In this document: positions 1 to 10,176 of the stretch, piece by piece
Numbering within the stretch: position 1 is the stretch's first letter
Layout: each line of letters begins with the position of its first letter
Assembly: GCA_019744775.1 (NCBI GenBank)
Contig: JAIETZ010000001.1
Location: forward strand, 372,001-436,000
DNA length: 64,000 bases
Source of the DNA: Candidatus Obscuribacterales bacterium
Lineage (GTDB): Bacteria; Cyanobacteriota; Vampirovibrionia; Obscuribacterales; Obscuribacteraceae
Reading direction: 5' to 3'
Position numbers and translations under genes: made by a program
Notes under the pieces: generated by a model
The model's database searches: none
Told to the model about the DNA's origin: nothing
The model's input: the letters and a program-made list of their open reading frames with translations, nothing else

Positions 1-723
1 GGTTGGTTTGAAGCAATCGGCAGACGCCTGAAAGTCCGCGGCTTGTTTGCCGTCTCTTACGATCAAGTTGGTTTTGGCAAAAGAGCCTCCCAGGAATTTC
101 AAGGTTATGAGCAATGGCTTAACGACTTAGAATTCGTCTACAACCATCTAAGATATCAGCATAAGGACAAGCCAATCTTCATCATGGGTAACAGCATGGG
201 CGGAGTCGTGGCAATGGCCGGCGGCCCCAAACTCAACCCTCAAGGAATAATTCTTGTTGCGCCGGGTTTTGACGGTTATCCGGAAACTTTCAAATTAGGC
301 TTTCGTTTAAAAGCCATGGCGACAGCCCTTTTATCTCCAAATTCGTTAGTGGACTTGCCCTATAGATCAGACCTTGTCGCTCGCGAGGAATCAGCACGTA
401 CTTTTATGGACACAGACCCTGATGGTCGTTTTTCGCTACCGGCAAAGATGCTTCTCGGTCTTTTGAAATTGACTATCTACAGCGGTAAAAATGCAAAGTC
501 CTCTCCTGCACCTGTACTTATGCTGACAGCAGGTGTTGATCGCATCGTCAACAACGAAGTCTCGACAAAAGTGTTTGATTCACTTATTGCCCCGGCAAAG
601 AAAAGACGCCACTTCAAAGAAGCCTGGCATGACTTGCTCTTTGATCCTGTTATTGATGAGGTCGCTGACGAGGTGACAAGCTTCGTTAACGCCAATCTTA
701 CACAAAGTGCCGTAAGTACTTAA
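1..723 (+). CDS. alpha/beta hydrolase, 5' end outside window
   Basis: The frame is open from base 1, so the N-terminus lies upstream; the TTG at 43 is only the first start-like codon. The fragment matches the serine aminopeptidase/monoacylglycerol-lipase-like branch of alpha/beta hydrolases. GNSMGG (near residue 60 of the fragment) is the nucleophile elbow, the Asp of TAGVDRIV and the His of EAWHDLLFD complete a plausible catalytic triad, and the spacing is normal. No signal peptide can be judged because the start is missing. Likely an esterase or lipase acting on acyl esters; the substrate cannot be read from the sequence. It ends 186 bp before an acyl-CoA synthetase on the same strand, and a link to lipid use is only an inference from that. 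Confidence 0.85.
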   Translation, partial: GWFEAIGRRLKVRGLFAVSYDQVGFGKRASQEFQGYEQWLNDLEFVYNHLRYQHKDKPIFIMGNSMGGVVAMAGGPKLNPQGIILVAPGFDGYPETFKLGFRLKAMATALLSPNSLVDLPYRSDLVAREESARTFMDTDPDGRFSLPAKMLLGLLKLTIYSGKNAKSSPAPVLMLTAGVDRIVNNEVSTKVFDSLIAPAKKRRHFKEAWHDLLFDPVIDEVADEVTSFVNANLTQSAVST

Positions 724-855
724 GTCAGCTTTCCAAGGTAGTTATGCCGGCATGCGACTAAAATTTTTATCACAATAGCCATTTAATCGAAAAGCTGTAA
801 ATTACCCTGTACTAATTCAGGCAAACATGTATATCTTGGCCCTAGGTCACGGGGC

Positions 856-861
856 TATAAT
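856..861 (+). promoter_or_regulatory. -10 box upstream of acyl-CoA synthetase
   Basis: A perfect TATAAT sits 48 bp before the GTG start of the acyl-CoA synthetase. No good -35 lies at 16-18 bp; the nearest TTG-containing hexamer (TTGGCC) is only 14 bp away. A candidate promoter only. Confidence 0.35.
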
Positions 862-909
862 ACCTGTGGGTCAAAACCCCATGCATATGTCACCAGTAGA
901 GGGATCAAC

Positions 910-2793
910 GTGCCTCAGAATATTGCCAGCATTTTTTACGAACGGGCCGCCTCGCAAGGCGCCTTGCCTATTGTTCGCTTTAAGGAGGGCAAAGGTCCTT
1001 ACCGCGACACGAGTTGGGCAGATTTTGCCCGCATGGTCAACGAAATGGCTTTCGGACTTGCTTCCCTTGGTCTTGAATCAAAAACTTCAGCAGCTATATT
1101 TTCGCCAACCTCGCACTTGTGGGTGGCAGCCGATATGGCTATTATTTCCAACGGTGCATTCTCCATCCCGCTTTATCCAACTTGTTCGGATGCCGATGCT
1201 GAATTCATCCTCAATAATTCAGAAGCTCAGTTTCTGTTTGTAGCCAACGAAAGCTTGCTTAAAAGATCACTGGCGATTCGAGAAAATCTACCGAACCTAA
1301 AAAAGGTCATTCTTATGGCGGCACCGTCTCGCGGGCGCTCTCTATCGGACTTGAATTTGTCCGATGAAGACAGAGCCTTAGTGATTGGCTTAGAAGAGCT
1401 GCAGGAATTGGGCAGACAGTTAAAGGATGAAAAACCAACGCTTATCGAAGAGCGCATTGCAGCAACCGGTCCAGACGATCTAGCCACAGTTATCTACACA
1501 TCCGGCACAACCGGCACACCTAAAGGTGCCATGATTACCCACGGTAATATTGCCGCAATTCTGGAAGATCTCAAAGTAATTATTCCAGTAGGCGCTGCTG
1601 ATGTTTATTTAGCTTACCTGCCGCTTTCACATGTATTTGAGCGCATTTGCGGTGAGTTTTATTGCATGCAGTCAGGAGGGGTTTACTCCTTTGCTGAAGG
1701 CATTGAACACATGTCCAAAAATCTCGCCGAAGTACAACCGACAATGGTCCTTGTTGTGCCACGCGTTTTGGAACGCATCTACAACAAGGTAAAAGCCGGA
1801 ATCGATGCTTCACCCAAAAACAAAAAAGCACTGGCCGAATGGGCAATCAACGTCGGCAAAGAAATGCTTCAATACCGCTCAAACGCTCAAGAGCCAGGTC
1901 TCATGCTGAAGGCTAAACACTATGTTGCGACGCGCCTGGTATTAACCAAGATCAAAGAGAAGATAGGCTCGCGTCTGACTTGCATTATCTCTGGTGGAGC
2001 ACCGGCAACTAAGGAAATCTTGGAATTCTTCAATGCCTTAGGCATCCCCACACTGGAAGGTTATGGTCTAACAGAGACAACAGCACCTTTGACTGTTAAC
2101 CGCTTCGACAGAATAAAACTAGGCACAGTAGGAACAGCGTTGCCTTGTGTCGAGTTGAAACTTGCCGAAGATGGCGAAATCCTTGCCAAAGGGGCCTCCG
2201 TATTCAAAGGCTATTACAGAGCTGAGGAAGCAACCAAAGAAGTCTTCGACGAAGAAGGTTATTTCAGGACAGGTGATATCGGTCAACTTGATGCTGACGG
2301 CTATGTAAAAATTACCGACCGCAAGAAGGACATCATCGTCAATTCATCAGGCAAAAACATTGCCCCGCAAAAGATTGAAGCGATGCTGCGCACAATCCCA
2401 CATGTCAGTCAGGCAGTCATTTTCGGCGACAAGAAAAAGACACTGGTGGCTTTATTGACTTTGGACGAGCAAGCTATAAGCGACTACGGTCGCAACAATG
2501 GCTGGCATTTCGTCAACTTTGAACAGTTGTCTAATTTGCCGGAATTGAAAAAATACCTGCGCAAAGAAATTCAGGCACGCTCAAACAAGCTTGCCGACTA
2601 CGAAAGAGTTCGCAACTTTGCCATACTCAAGCACGACTTTTCCATTGATGGCGGTGAACTGACTGCTTCAATGAAAATCCGCCGCAACGTAGTGCGCGAT
2701 AAGTACAAGAAAACAATTGAGACCCTGTACAAAGACGAGGCAGAAGATACTGCCTTCTCAACTCCTGCACCAGGCGTAGCAACAGTAGTATAA
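910..2793 (+). CDS. long-chain acyl-CoA synthetase (AMP-forming)
   Basis: Adenylate-forming enzyme that activates a fatty acid with ATP and joins it to CoA, feeding beta-oxidation or lipid synthesis. Seen directly: the P-loop YTSGTTGTPKGAMITH (about residues 195-210), the GYGLTET motif (about 385), the YFRTGDIG aspartate and the hinge DRKKDIIVNSSGKNIAP (about 470-490). The 627-residue length and the long C-terminal part fit the long-chain (FadD15/ACSL-type) group rather than short acetyl-CoA synthetases. The GTG start is preceded by AGAGGG at 7 bp. No membrane segment is evident. It stands alone between a hydrolase and a convergent NHL protein gene whose stop is 8 bp away. Chain-length preference cannot be read from the sequence. 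Confidence 0.93.
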   Translation: MPQNIASIFYERAASQGALPIVRFKEGKGPYRDTSWADFARMVNEMAFGLASLGLESKTSAAIFSPTSHLWVAADMAIISNGAFSIPLYPTCSDADAEFILNNSEAQFLFVANESLLKRSLAIRENLPNLKKVILMAAPSRGRSLSDLNLSDEDRALVIGLEELQELGRQLKDEKPTLIEERIAATGPDDLATVIYTSGTTGTPKGAMITHGNIAAILEDLKVIIPVGAADVYLAYLPLSHVFERICGEFYCMQSGGVYSFAEGIEHMSKNLAEVQPTMVLVVPRVLERIYNKVKAGIDASPKNKKALAEWAINVGKEMLQYRSNAQEPGLMLKAKHYVATRLVLTKIKEKIGSRLTCIISGGAPATKEILEFFNALGIPTLEGYGLTETTAPLTVNRFDRIKLGTVGTALPCVELKLAEDGEILAKGASVFKGYYRAEEATKEVFDEEGYFRTGDIGQLDADGYVKITDRKKDIIVNSSGKNIAPQKIEAMLRTIPHVSQAVIFGDKKKTLVALLTLDEQAISDYGRNNGWHFVNFEQLSNLPELKKYLRKEIQARSNKLADYERVRNFAILKHDFSIDGGELTASMKIRRNVVRDKYKKTIETLYKDEAEDTAFSTPAPGVATVV

Positions 2794-2801
2794 ATTCCAC
2801 T

Positions 2802-3947
2802 CTAGCTCAAAGCTGTAGCTGAAGCAGTTCTGTCTGCTTTATCCAAAGCGGCTACACGCAAGACGCGCGAGCGTCCGGCTTCAAGCACGAATAAAGAGCC
2901 GTCACCGGCAAAAGCAATGCCTGTCGGATTGATAAGTCCTGATAAAAATGTCTCAGCGCGACCGTCGCGGCTGACTCTATAAACAGCGCCTGCCCGACCG
3001 GCTGTTACGTAGATGCGGGCAAAACTGTCCATAGCAAGGTTACCGTCATAACCATCGGCAAAGTTGAAGCTTTCCGGCTCGGTAACCGTGACGCGAGAAA
3101 TCTCTCTGCCATCAAGCGAGCGTTTAACAACGGCTCCTGTTGCATGTTCAAGAGCCCAGAGGAAACCATCCGGATCAATTAAGAGTCCTTGCGTGCCATG
3201 GCCGGGACCACCCACGAGAACTTCATATTCACCCAGGCGATCTATTTTAAATATGCCGCCTGTATTAGATGGGAAATTCGATACGAAAACATCTTCTCTT
3301 GTGCCGATCACAACGTCAGCTAAGAATGTGCCGCCGCCTGTAAGCGCTCCATCAACTTGTGAGAGAACTCGACCAGATTTATTAGGATCGATCTTATATA
3401 CGGTGCCTTGAATGGTCGCCACGTACAAAACGCCTTTGCGATCGAAGCACAATCCGGAAATTGTACTGTTGCCTCTTATGCGAGCATATTCTGTTAAGTG
3501 TCCTGATTGATCAACAAACCAAACACTTCCATCAACGGCAAAATAAATGCCTCCCGGGCCGGAACGCATTCGCGAGAAGCGATTGGAATAGGAAGCATTC
3601 AACTGAGATAAAACTTTTACTGCATAACCCTTGGGTGCATCCGGCAAATCAATAATATTTGTCGGTTGAATCTTTGCCGGAGCATCTTCTTTGCTGAAGT
3701 CCTCTTCGGCTTCTTCCAAAAGGTCGCTTGAGGTAATATCAATATGCAAAATCAGGTGCAGTGGAACAAGCAGTCTTCTGACATGGATTTGTCCGTCACT
3801 TTCATGCGAATAGGTCTCAAGATCAATATGATCATGGTCGACGCTTAAAACACGCCCCGTAACGGTATTGTGGCAACCCATGCCATACCAAATTTGAATT
3901 TTTTGACGTGTCTCAGAAAACGTTTGAAGTCTTGTTCTAAAGCTCAT
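2802..3947 (-). CDS. NHL/SMP-30-type beta-propeller protein with Sm-like N-terminus
   Basis: Two parts are visible. Residues about 20-90 are a small beta-rich segment with TVTGRVLSVDHDHIDLET, which resembles an Sm/SH3-like fold; this is only pattern resemblance. Residues about 110-370 hold repeated blocks such as GLCFDRKGVLYVATIQG, LLIDPDGFLWALEH and GIAFAGDGSLFVLE, typical of NHL or SMP-30/gluconolactonase propellers. There is no signal peptide, so it is probably cytoplasmic. It lies 24 bp downstream of rsfS on the same strand and probably shares its transcript. The ATG start has no clear ribosome binding site, which suits a second gene in an operon. Function unknown; ligand binding is likely, an enzyme activity is not proven. 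Confidence 0.7.
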   Translation of the reverse strand: MSFRTRLQTFSETRQKIQIWYGMGCHNTVTGRVLSVDHDHIDLETYSHESDGQIHVRRLLVPLHLILHIDITSSDLLEEAEEDFSKEDAPAKIQPTNIIDLPDAPKGYAVKVLSQLNASYSNRFSRMRSGPGGIYFAVDGSVWFVDQSGHLTEYARIRGNSTISGLCFDRKGVLYVATIQGTVYKIDPNKSGRVLSQVDGALTGGGTFLADVVIGTREDVFVSNFPSNTGGIFKIDRLGEYEVLVGGPGHGTQGLLIDPDGFLWALEHATGAVVKRSLDGREISRVTVTEPESFNFADGYDGNLAMDSFARIYVTAGRAGAVYRVSRDGRAETFLSGLINPTGIAFAGDGSLFVLEAGRSRVLRVAALDKADRTASATALS

Positions 3948-3971
3948 TATATAAAAACCACGTGATGAGTC

Positions 3972-4367
3972 TTACCGTTCCCAACTACTTCTATCCACCA
4001 CAAGTGCTTGATTCCAAAACTGTTCAAGCTTGTAATAATTTCTTTCCTGTTCCTTTAGTACGTGCACAATAATTGATCCAAAATCCAACAACACCCAGCG
4101 ACCGTCTTTTTTTCCTTCGACTGCTAAAGGTGATTGTCCAAGTTTTGCAAGAGCGTCAACGATTGCATCTGCAATTGCATTTACCTGGTTAACCGAATCG
4201 CCTCCTGTAATTACAAAGAAATCGGCCAGTGGTGTTATCTGCCCAACTTCTAAAACCAGGGTGCCGGCTCCCTTTTTTTCCTCCGCTTGTTGAGCAGCCA
4301 ATTTGGCCATCGAAAATGAATCCAGGTCTTTTGTGCTAGATGCTTTGGAGAATGCTGGCGTTCCCAA
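3972..4367 (-). CDS. rsfS: ribosomal silencing factor RsfS
   Basis: RsfS binds ribosomal protein L14 (uL14) on the 50S subunit and blocks subunit joining under slow growth. The family core is clear: LVLEVGQITPLADFFVITGG, then VEGKKDGRWVLLDFG and IIVHVLKEQERNYYKLEQFW. The chosen TTG start gives 131 residues. It is supported by a GGGAG 10 bp upstream and a TATAGT box whose predicted transcript would begin only about 18 bp before it. An ATG at 4310 would give a shorter protein of 112 residues, closer to the usual family length, so the start is uncertain. It probably forms an operon with the NHL protein downstream. Confidence 0.92.
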   Translation of the reverse strand: MGTPAFSKASSTKDLDSFSMAKLAAQQAEEKKGAGTLVLEVGQITPLADFFVITGGDSVNQVNAIADAIVDALAKLGQSPLAVEGKKDGRWVLLDFGSIIVHVLKEQERNYYKLEQFWNQALVVDRSSWER

Positions 4368-4391
4368 GCGGCTTGGACTCCCTTTTCCGGT

Positions 4392-4397
4392 ACTATA
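4392..4397 (-). promoter_or_regulatory. -10 box for rsfS
   Basis: On the minus strand this reads TATAGT, 24 bp before the rsfS TTG start. The -35 side is poor (a TTGGCA lies only 14 bp upstream). It fits a very short leader. The 307-bp gap between rsfS and the HU gene holds this box and the HU promoter and no other supported feature. Confidence 0.35.
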
Positions 4398-4589
4398 GTT
4401 GTTCCCAGTTTTGCCAAACTTTCACAGGGCCCTTTCGAGAAATTTTCCTCATACAAAAAACCCCGAAATCAAGCCGGAATCAGGGTTTCCAGGCAATGTC
4501 ATACACCCGAAAGGCTGTTTCTTGGCAATGGGTGAGGCTTTCGGGCATTTGCAATTCTTTATCAAGTGGCACTTTTTATGCGCGAACCC

Positions 4590-4619
4590 TTGCCGAAGCC
4601 TCACTGGGTGCGCTATTCT
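4590..4619 (+). promoter_or_regulatory. sigma-70-type promoter of the HU gene
   Basis: TTGCCG (4590-4595), an 18-bp spacer and TATTCT (4614-4619). This would start transcription near 4626, about 50 bp before the HU start codon. The candidate rpsF promoter has the same form (TTGCCT, 18 bp, TATGCT), which raises confidence a little. Confidence 0.45.
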
Positions 4620-4674
4620 AGCCTCTTACGTGGTTTTTACTCGTTTGAAGTCCTTAGGGACAGGAGGAATCTCA

Positions 4675-4956
4675 GTGAACAAAGCAGAATTAGCTGCCGA
4701 AGTAGCCGCCCGCACAAATAACACCAAAAAAGCCGTTGAAGAAATGCTTGCTGCTTTCTGCGATGTAGTTGCCGAAATCGTCTCCAAAGGCGATCGCGTA
4801 ACATTGGTTGGTTTCGGTACATTTGAGCGTCGTGAGCGCCAAGCACGCGAAACAAACAACCCGCAAAAGCCTGGCCAAAAAATCAAAGTGCCAGCAAAGA
4901 AAGTACCAGCTTTCTCAGCCGGTAAAGAATTCAAAGAAAGAGTCGCCAAGAAATAG
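4675..4956 (+). CDS. hup: DNA-binding protein HU
   Basis: Histone-like nucleoid protein of 93 residues. It begins VNKAELAAEVAARTNN, carries the VTLVGFGTFERRERQARE beta-arm base, and has the DNA-intercalating arm around NPQKPGQKI followed by VPAFSAGKEFKE. The GTG at 4675 is chosen because AGGAGG lies 7 bp upstream and because family members start exactly here; the frame is open further upstream but that part does not look like HU. It is a single-gene unit: promoter upstream, then a repeat element and a strong hairpin terminator downstream. Alpha and beta HU forms cannot be told apart here. Confidence 0.96.
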   Translation: MNKAELAAEVAARTNNTKKAVEEMLAAFCDVVAEIVSKGDRVTLVGFGTFERRERQARETNNPQKPGQKIKVPAKKVPAFSAGKEFKERVAKK

Positions 4957-4974
4957 GCAACTCTTGAAGCTGAG

Positions 4975-5059
4975 CAAGAGCGCCGATGAGGCGTTCGCCG
5001 GCGAAGCGTTCGGCTAATGCTGGATAGCAAGCGAAGGTGTAGCGAAGCGAAACCGGAGC
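4975..5059 (+). repeat. dispersed intergenic repeat, copy A
   Basis: One of five copies in this window of an element that runs CAAGAGC-GCGATGAG through TGGATAGCAAGCGAAGGTG to GCGAAGCGAAACCGGAGC. This copy begins 18 bp after the HU stop and ends just before the terminator hairpin. The two ends are the best conserved parts; the middle varies. Confidence 0.8.
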
Positions 5060-5063
5060 ATAT

Positions 5064-5093
5064 AAAAAGGGCGAGTTGTTACTCGCCCTTTTT
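5064..5093. terminator. bidirectional rho-independent terminator
   Basis: A perfect 8-bp stem GGGCGAGT/ACTCGCCC with loop TGTT, flanked by AAAAA on the left and TTTTT on the right. It can end the HU transcript on the plus strand and the pnp/TPR transcript on the minus strand, whose last stop codon is at 5096. Confidence 0.9.
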
Positions 5094-5095
5094 GT

Positions 5096-5855
5096 TTAGG
5101 GCAATTCCAGATCTTTGCTATTGGCTGCCGGCAAATTGTTCTCTTCCGGCTCAACAACTTTGCCGTCGGGATTATCGGATGTACCTTTTACTCCGGCCAA
5201 TCCATATGTAGTGACAAAATCTCTGGCCTTTGTTTTGAACTTTTCAGCTTCAACAAGTTGTCCCTGTTTTTCCAAAATAAGTCCATAAATAAGATTGGCT
5301 CTTGGATCATCCGTCCGCAGATCCAATGCTTTCCGCACAGCATCTGATCCTTCTTGCCACTTGCCCATGCGTCCATACAACTGAGCAAGTCCAAGATAGC
5401 CATCGAAAAATCCTGTGTGAGCAAGACTTCTGTTATAAGACGTGATTGCCTCATCCAATTTGCCAGCACCTTCTTGTGCCAAAGCCAAGTCATAAAAGAA
5501 AGTGCCTTGCTGCGGCAAATTATTGCCATAGGTGGCTGAGAAAATTTGTGAGGCTTGTCCTAAATGGTCGGCTGCCATGCCATAGTCGCCCACCAGATAT
5601 TCGTTCAAGCCAACGTCATATAGCGCATAGGCTCTTCCAAGCGAATTTACATCTTGGAAAAATTGCTTACTAGTATCTACTCCAGGTTCTTTTGCCACCG
5701 GCTTTGTTGGAAGCGTTTTCTTCAACCTGCTTGATTTGGTTGAACGCACGTGCGACTTTCCGGCATAAGCTGGAAAGCTTAGGGCATCGACTAAGAGGTT
5801 AAAAGCAGCGATGAGAGAAAGGCAGATAATAAATCTGCCCTGGTATGAGCCGAAT

Positions 5856-5875
<20 letters not shown>
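5096..5875 (-). CDS. exported TPR protein downstream of pnp
   Basis: A 259-residue protein with an N-terminal hydrophobic segment (FIICLSLIAAFNLLVDALSF) ending in AYAGK, which looks like a signal peptide with cleavage after AYA. Residues about 75-215 contain tetratricopeptide-like helix pairs such as YDVGLNEYLVGDYGMAADHL, YDLALAQEGAGKLDEAITSY, YLGLAQLYGRMGKWQEGSD and NLIYGLILEKQGQLVEAEKF. It probably acts as a scaffold in the periplasm or at the membrane. It starts with GTG inside the last codons of pnp (20-bp overlap), so translation is probably coupled. The tie to RNA decay is positional only. Partner unknown. Confidence 0.8.
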
Positions 5876-7997
<2,122 letters not shown>

Positions 7998-8065
7998 CTT
8001 CTTCCTTCTTTCTTACAACTAACTATGAGCCTAAGTAGACCGCAAAGGTCTTACTTGGCAAAACT

Positions 8066-8094
8066 AAAAAAGAAGGCAGGAAAACCTGCCTTCT
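8066..8094 (-). terminator. rho-independent terminator between rpsO and pnp
   Basis: On the minus strand: a perfect 10-bp stem AGAAGGCAGG/CCTGCCTTCT with a TTTT loop followed by six T. It starts a few bases after the rpsO stop. In other bacteria this gap holds an RNase III-processed hairpin that controls pnp; the same role here is an inference. Confidence 0.88.
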
Positions 8095-8099
8095 TGAAA

Positions 8100-8369
8100 C
8101 TACCTTCTTAAACCAAGCTTCTCAATTATTGCGTGGTAGCGCTCCGGACTTTCGTGGTTCAGGTAACGCAATAGTCTGCGTCTTTTACCAACCATCATCA
8201 GCAGCCCGCGGCGGCTATGAAAGTCCTTGCTGTGTGTACGCAAATGCTCGGTCAATTGATTGATGCGTTCGGTCAAAAGAGCAATCTGCACTTCTGGCGA
8301 ACCTGTGTCTTTCGCATGGATTCTGTGCGACTCGACGACTTCTACTTTCTTTTCTTGAACTAGTGACAT
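8100..8369 (-). CDS. rpsO: 30S ribosomal protein S15
   Basis: S15 (uS15) binds the 16S rRNA central domain early in 30S assembly. The 89-residue length is standard, and the family blocks [37 protein letters not shown] and [11 protein letters not shown] are intact. The ATG start is preceded by an AGAAAAG-like stretch on the minus strand. It is followed by a terminator and then pnp, the common rpsO-pnp order. Confidence 0.98.
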   Translation of the reverse strand: MSLVQEKKVEVVESHRIHAKDTGSPEVQIALLTERINQLTEHLRTHSKDFHSRRGLLMMVGKRRRLLRYLNHESPERYHAIIEKLGLRR

Positions 8370-8577
8370 GTCTTTTCTATATCCGTTTGAGTATTTATCA
8401 ATTACTTGGTTTGGGGATTAATGATAACACAGATCCTAGGCTGGACGAGCCTTTGCGGTGACTGACAACCTTTATTTAGCTTAGTTTTTGTATACCTTGG
8501 GATCCCTAATTTATAGGCAGCCCGCAAATTAAGGCCAATAAGCCGTTTTCGGCATTGCCCCCGTTGTCAGGAAATAG

Positions 8578-8602
8578 AAAAAGCTGCCCCGAAAGGCAGC
8601 TT
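8578..8602 (-). terminator. rho-independent terminator after ferredoxin
   Basis: On the minus strand: stem AAGCTGCC/GGCAGCTT with a six-base loop, then a run of T. It lies 32 bp after the ferredoxin stop, so the ferredoxin is probably a single-gene unit. Confidence 0.85.
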
Positions 8603-8633
8603 TTCGCTACAAATTCCGTTACTTGAACGAAAA

Positions 8634-8858
8634 TTAGGACTTTTGAAGCTCAGGCTTCCACTCGTCAAGAATTGCGCCTTCAATTGGGCAAACCGACAAG
8701 CAGGCTCCGCAATCGATGCAGGTTGAGTCATCAATATAGGTGAACTTTGTGCCCTTAGTATTGGTTTTGCCTTCGGCCCAATGAATGCACTCTACTGGAC
8801 ATACTGGAATGCAATCGCCAACGCCTTCGCAAATATCGGCAACAATGGTATAGGACAT
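8634..8858 (-). CDS. 7Fe-type ferredoxin
   Basis: A 74-residue electron carrier. Cysteines fall at positions 10, 16, 20, 24 and 47, 50, 53, 57. The second set is a normal CxxCxxCxxxCP. The first set has C-x5-C-x3-CP and lacks the second cysteine of a standard 4Fe-4S motif, as in FdxA/Azotobacter ferredoxin I proteins, where that site holds a 3Fe-4S cluster. So one 3Fe-4S and one 4Fe-4S cluster are expected. The ATG has GAGGAG just upstream. It stands alone with its own terminator; redox partners cannot be told from context. Confidence 0.9.
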   Translation of the reverse strand: MSYTIVADICEGVGDCIPVCPVECIHWAEGKTNTKGTKFTYIDDSTCIDCGACLSVCPIEGAILDEWKPELQKS

Positions 8859-9124
8859 CTCGAACTCCTCATTTAACTAGTAAATTCTGAACTTTTTTCG
8901 TAGTGATATTTTCTACTAAATCACTTTCAGTTTCATCGGTCGACACTGTTCAAACTGAATCTCTTAATTCTTAACATATTTACGGCGTAAAACATAGATG
9001 ATCCAACTAGATTTAGAATTGCTCTGAAAATCAGATACATAGAGGCTTTTAGAAGAGTCCGAATTGAGAAAGATTCTCAATTGCAGAAGTGCAAACCCCT
9101 GAAGCAAAAACTGAGGAATCCATA

Positions 9125-9430
9125 ATGATGAGCGAACGAAAAATTGTAGTCCTAACACCTGCCGGAGAAGAAGCAGGTTATTTCGTCGATCCAAAAATAG
9201 AGATGATTTTGCCGCACCACTACAAACTAACAGGCACGTTTTACGACCACGATGGTGGCATGCCGCATCGCATAGAATTCAACCCGGAAGTATTGCCTTA
9301 TCACCTGGATTTAAGTGGTGTTGCTTCCTGCAAACACGAAAAACTAGAATCAGTCTATGTGCAAAGAAGCAGACAACCAGTTGAAATGGTTGGTAAATGC
9401 AAAACTCAAGAACTAGTTCTTAATTATTAG
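9125..9430 (+). CDS. hypothetical protein, 101 aa
   Basis: Not recognised. The ATG at 9125 is chosen because GAGGA lies 7 bp upstream; a GTG at 9089 is possible in frame but has no such site. The protein is soluble and beta-rich in appearance: KIVVLTPAGEEAGYFVDPK, then YKLTGTFYDHDGGMPHRI and YHLDLSGVASCKHEKLESVY. It has histidine-rich spots (LPHHYKL, YDHDGGMPH) and two cysteines that could bind metal, but no known motif is complete. It is divergent from the ferredoxin gene and its stop is directly followed by a dispersed repeat. Confidence 0.7.
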   Translation: MMSERKIVVLTPAGEEAGYFVDPKIEMILPHHYKLTGTFYDHDGGMPHRIEFNPEVLPYHLDLSGVASCKHEKLESVYVQRSRQPVEMVGKCKTQELVLNY

Positions 9431-9518
9431 GCTCCGGTTGAGCTTCGCTCCACCTTCGCTTGCTATCCAGCTTATCCACGCCTCACAGCGACCTGCTCAT
9501 CGCAGCTCTTGTTCGGCT
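9431..9518 (-). repeat. dispersed intergenic repeat, copy B
   Basis: Same element as the copy after the HU gene, in reverse orientation. It begins at the base after the stop codon of the 101-residue gene. On the minus strand it reads CAAGAGCTGCGATGAGCAGG, later TGGATAGCAAGCGAAGGTGG and AACCGGAGC. Confidence 0.8.
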
Positions 9519-9547
9519 GATCATCATTTTTAATAAGGGAAAAAATC

Positions 9548-9931
9548 TTATTCCAAGACAACTTTGCCGGAGACAAAATCCAAGCTGAGTTTGCGTCCGG
9601 ATAGGAGTCTTTTGCCTATGAGAGCCGGCTTGGAAATGCCGCCCAATACAACCATGTTTTGCAGATCACTGCCTAGTGCGACCATGCCTATATAGTGATC
9701 CATCAAGTGCGTTTGTTCACCGACAACTACGCGACGGGCGCCTAGACAACGCCAGCCTAATTCTTGAGCCAGTGCTTCATCAACTGCAAGCGCGCCGTCA
9801 AATTCCAGAGAAAGATGTGCTTCCACTTCGACTTCAAAGCCATCGGAAGCAACCAAGCTTACAGGCAACAGTACGTGTCCTTCCTCATCGATACGACCAT
9901 TCACAACAACTGCCTGCACGTTTTTCTCCAT
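9548..9931 (-). CDS. retropepsin-like (clan AA) protein lacking the DTG motif
   Basis: A 127-residue protein with the outline of small bacterial clan AA aspartic proteases: a first beta-hairpin domain (VVVNGRIDEEGHVLLPVSLV), a position where FDTGxT is expected, AQELGW, and the closing ALIGKRLLSGRKLSLDFVSG, close to the usual LLGMDLLxxFRLTIDF. At the active site it has FDGALAVD, so the Thr-Gly of DTG is lost and catalysis is doubtful. The ATG at 9931 is preferred over a TTG at 9940; it sits 2 bp after the stop of the upstream 80-residue gene, so the two are translationally coupled. A binding role is as likely as proteolysis. Confidence 0.6.
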   Translation of the reverse strand: MEKNVQAVVVNGRIDEEGHVLLPVSLVASDGFEVEVEAHLSLEFDGALAVDEALAQELGWRCLGARRVVVGEQTHLMDHYIGMVALGSDLQNMVVLGGISKPALIGKRLLSGRKLSLDFVSGKVVLE

Positions 9932-9933
9932 AA

Positions 9934-10176
9934 TCAGCAAAGATAGTCCACGGCTGGATTTTCACTAAGCCTGTAGGCAAAAAATTGTCCTGAGGGATGT
10001 TTTTTCCTGGCACGTGCGAGCACTTCAAGGTCATCCTGACCAAGGAAGTATTCTTGTGTCGTAGGCTCTATCACAACAAGCCAATTGCGATAGCGGTCAA
10101 TAAGCTCAGTCATCAAGCGTTCAAAGATGGGATAGCATCTCCGATCAAGCTCTTCTCGCGATGAATTGTCAGCCAT
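9934..10176 (-). CDS. small hypothetical protein paired with retropepsin-like gene
   Basis: 80 residues, no membrane segment. The core WLVVIEPTTQEYFLGQDDLE, then ARARKKHPSGQFFAYRL, resembles small proteins found beside clan AA aspartic proteases in cyanobacteria and the DUF5678-like pattern; this is recalled resemblance, not a search. It precedes the retropepsin-like gene by 2 bp and is its likely partner. It is not a recognised antitoxin. Function unknown. Confidence 0.65.
   Translation of the reverse strand: MADNSSREELDRRCYPIFERLMTELIDRYRNWLVVIEPTTQEYFLGQDDLEVLARARKKHPSGQFFAYRLSENPAVDYLC

Noticed and set aside
827-1243. Open frame overlapping the acyl-CoA synthetase start
   Set aside because: It lies out of frame inside a clear enzyme gene and has no ribosome binding site; a shadow frame.
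4399-4674. In-frame extension of HU by 92 codons
   Set aside because: It crosses the promoter and has no likeness to HU; the GTG at 4675 with AGGAGG is the right start.
9089-9124. GTG start for the 101-residue protein
   Set aside because: The ATG at 9125 has GAGGA at a good distance; the GTG has none.
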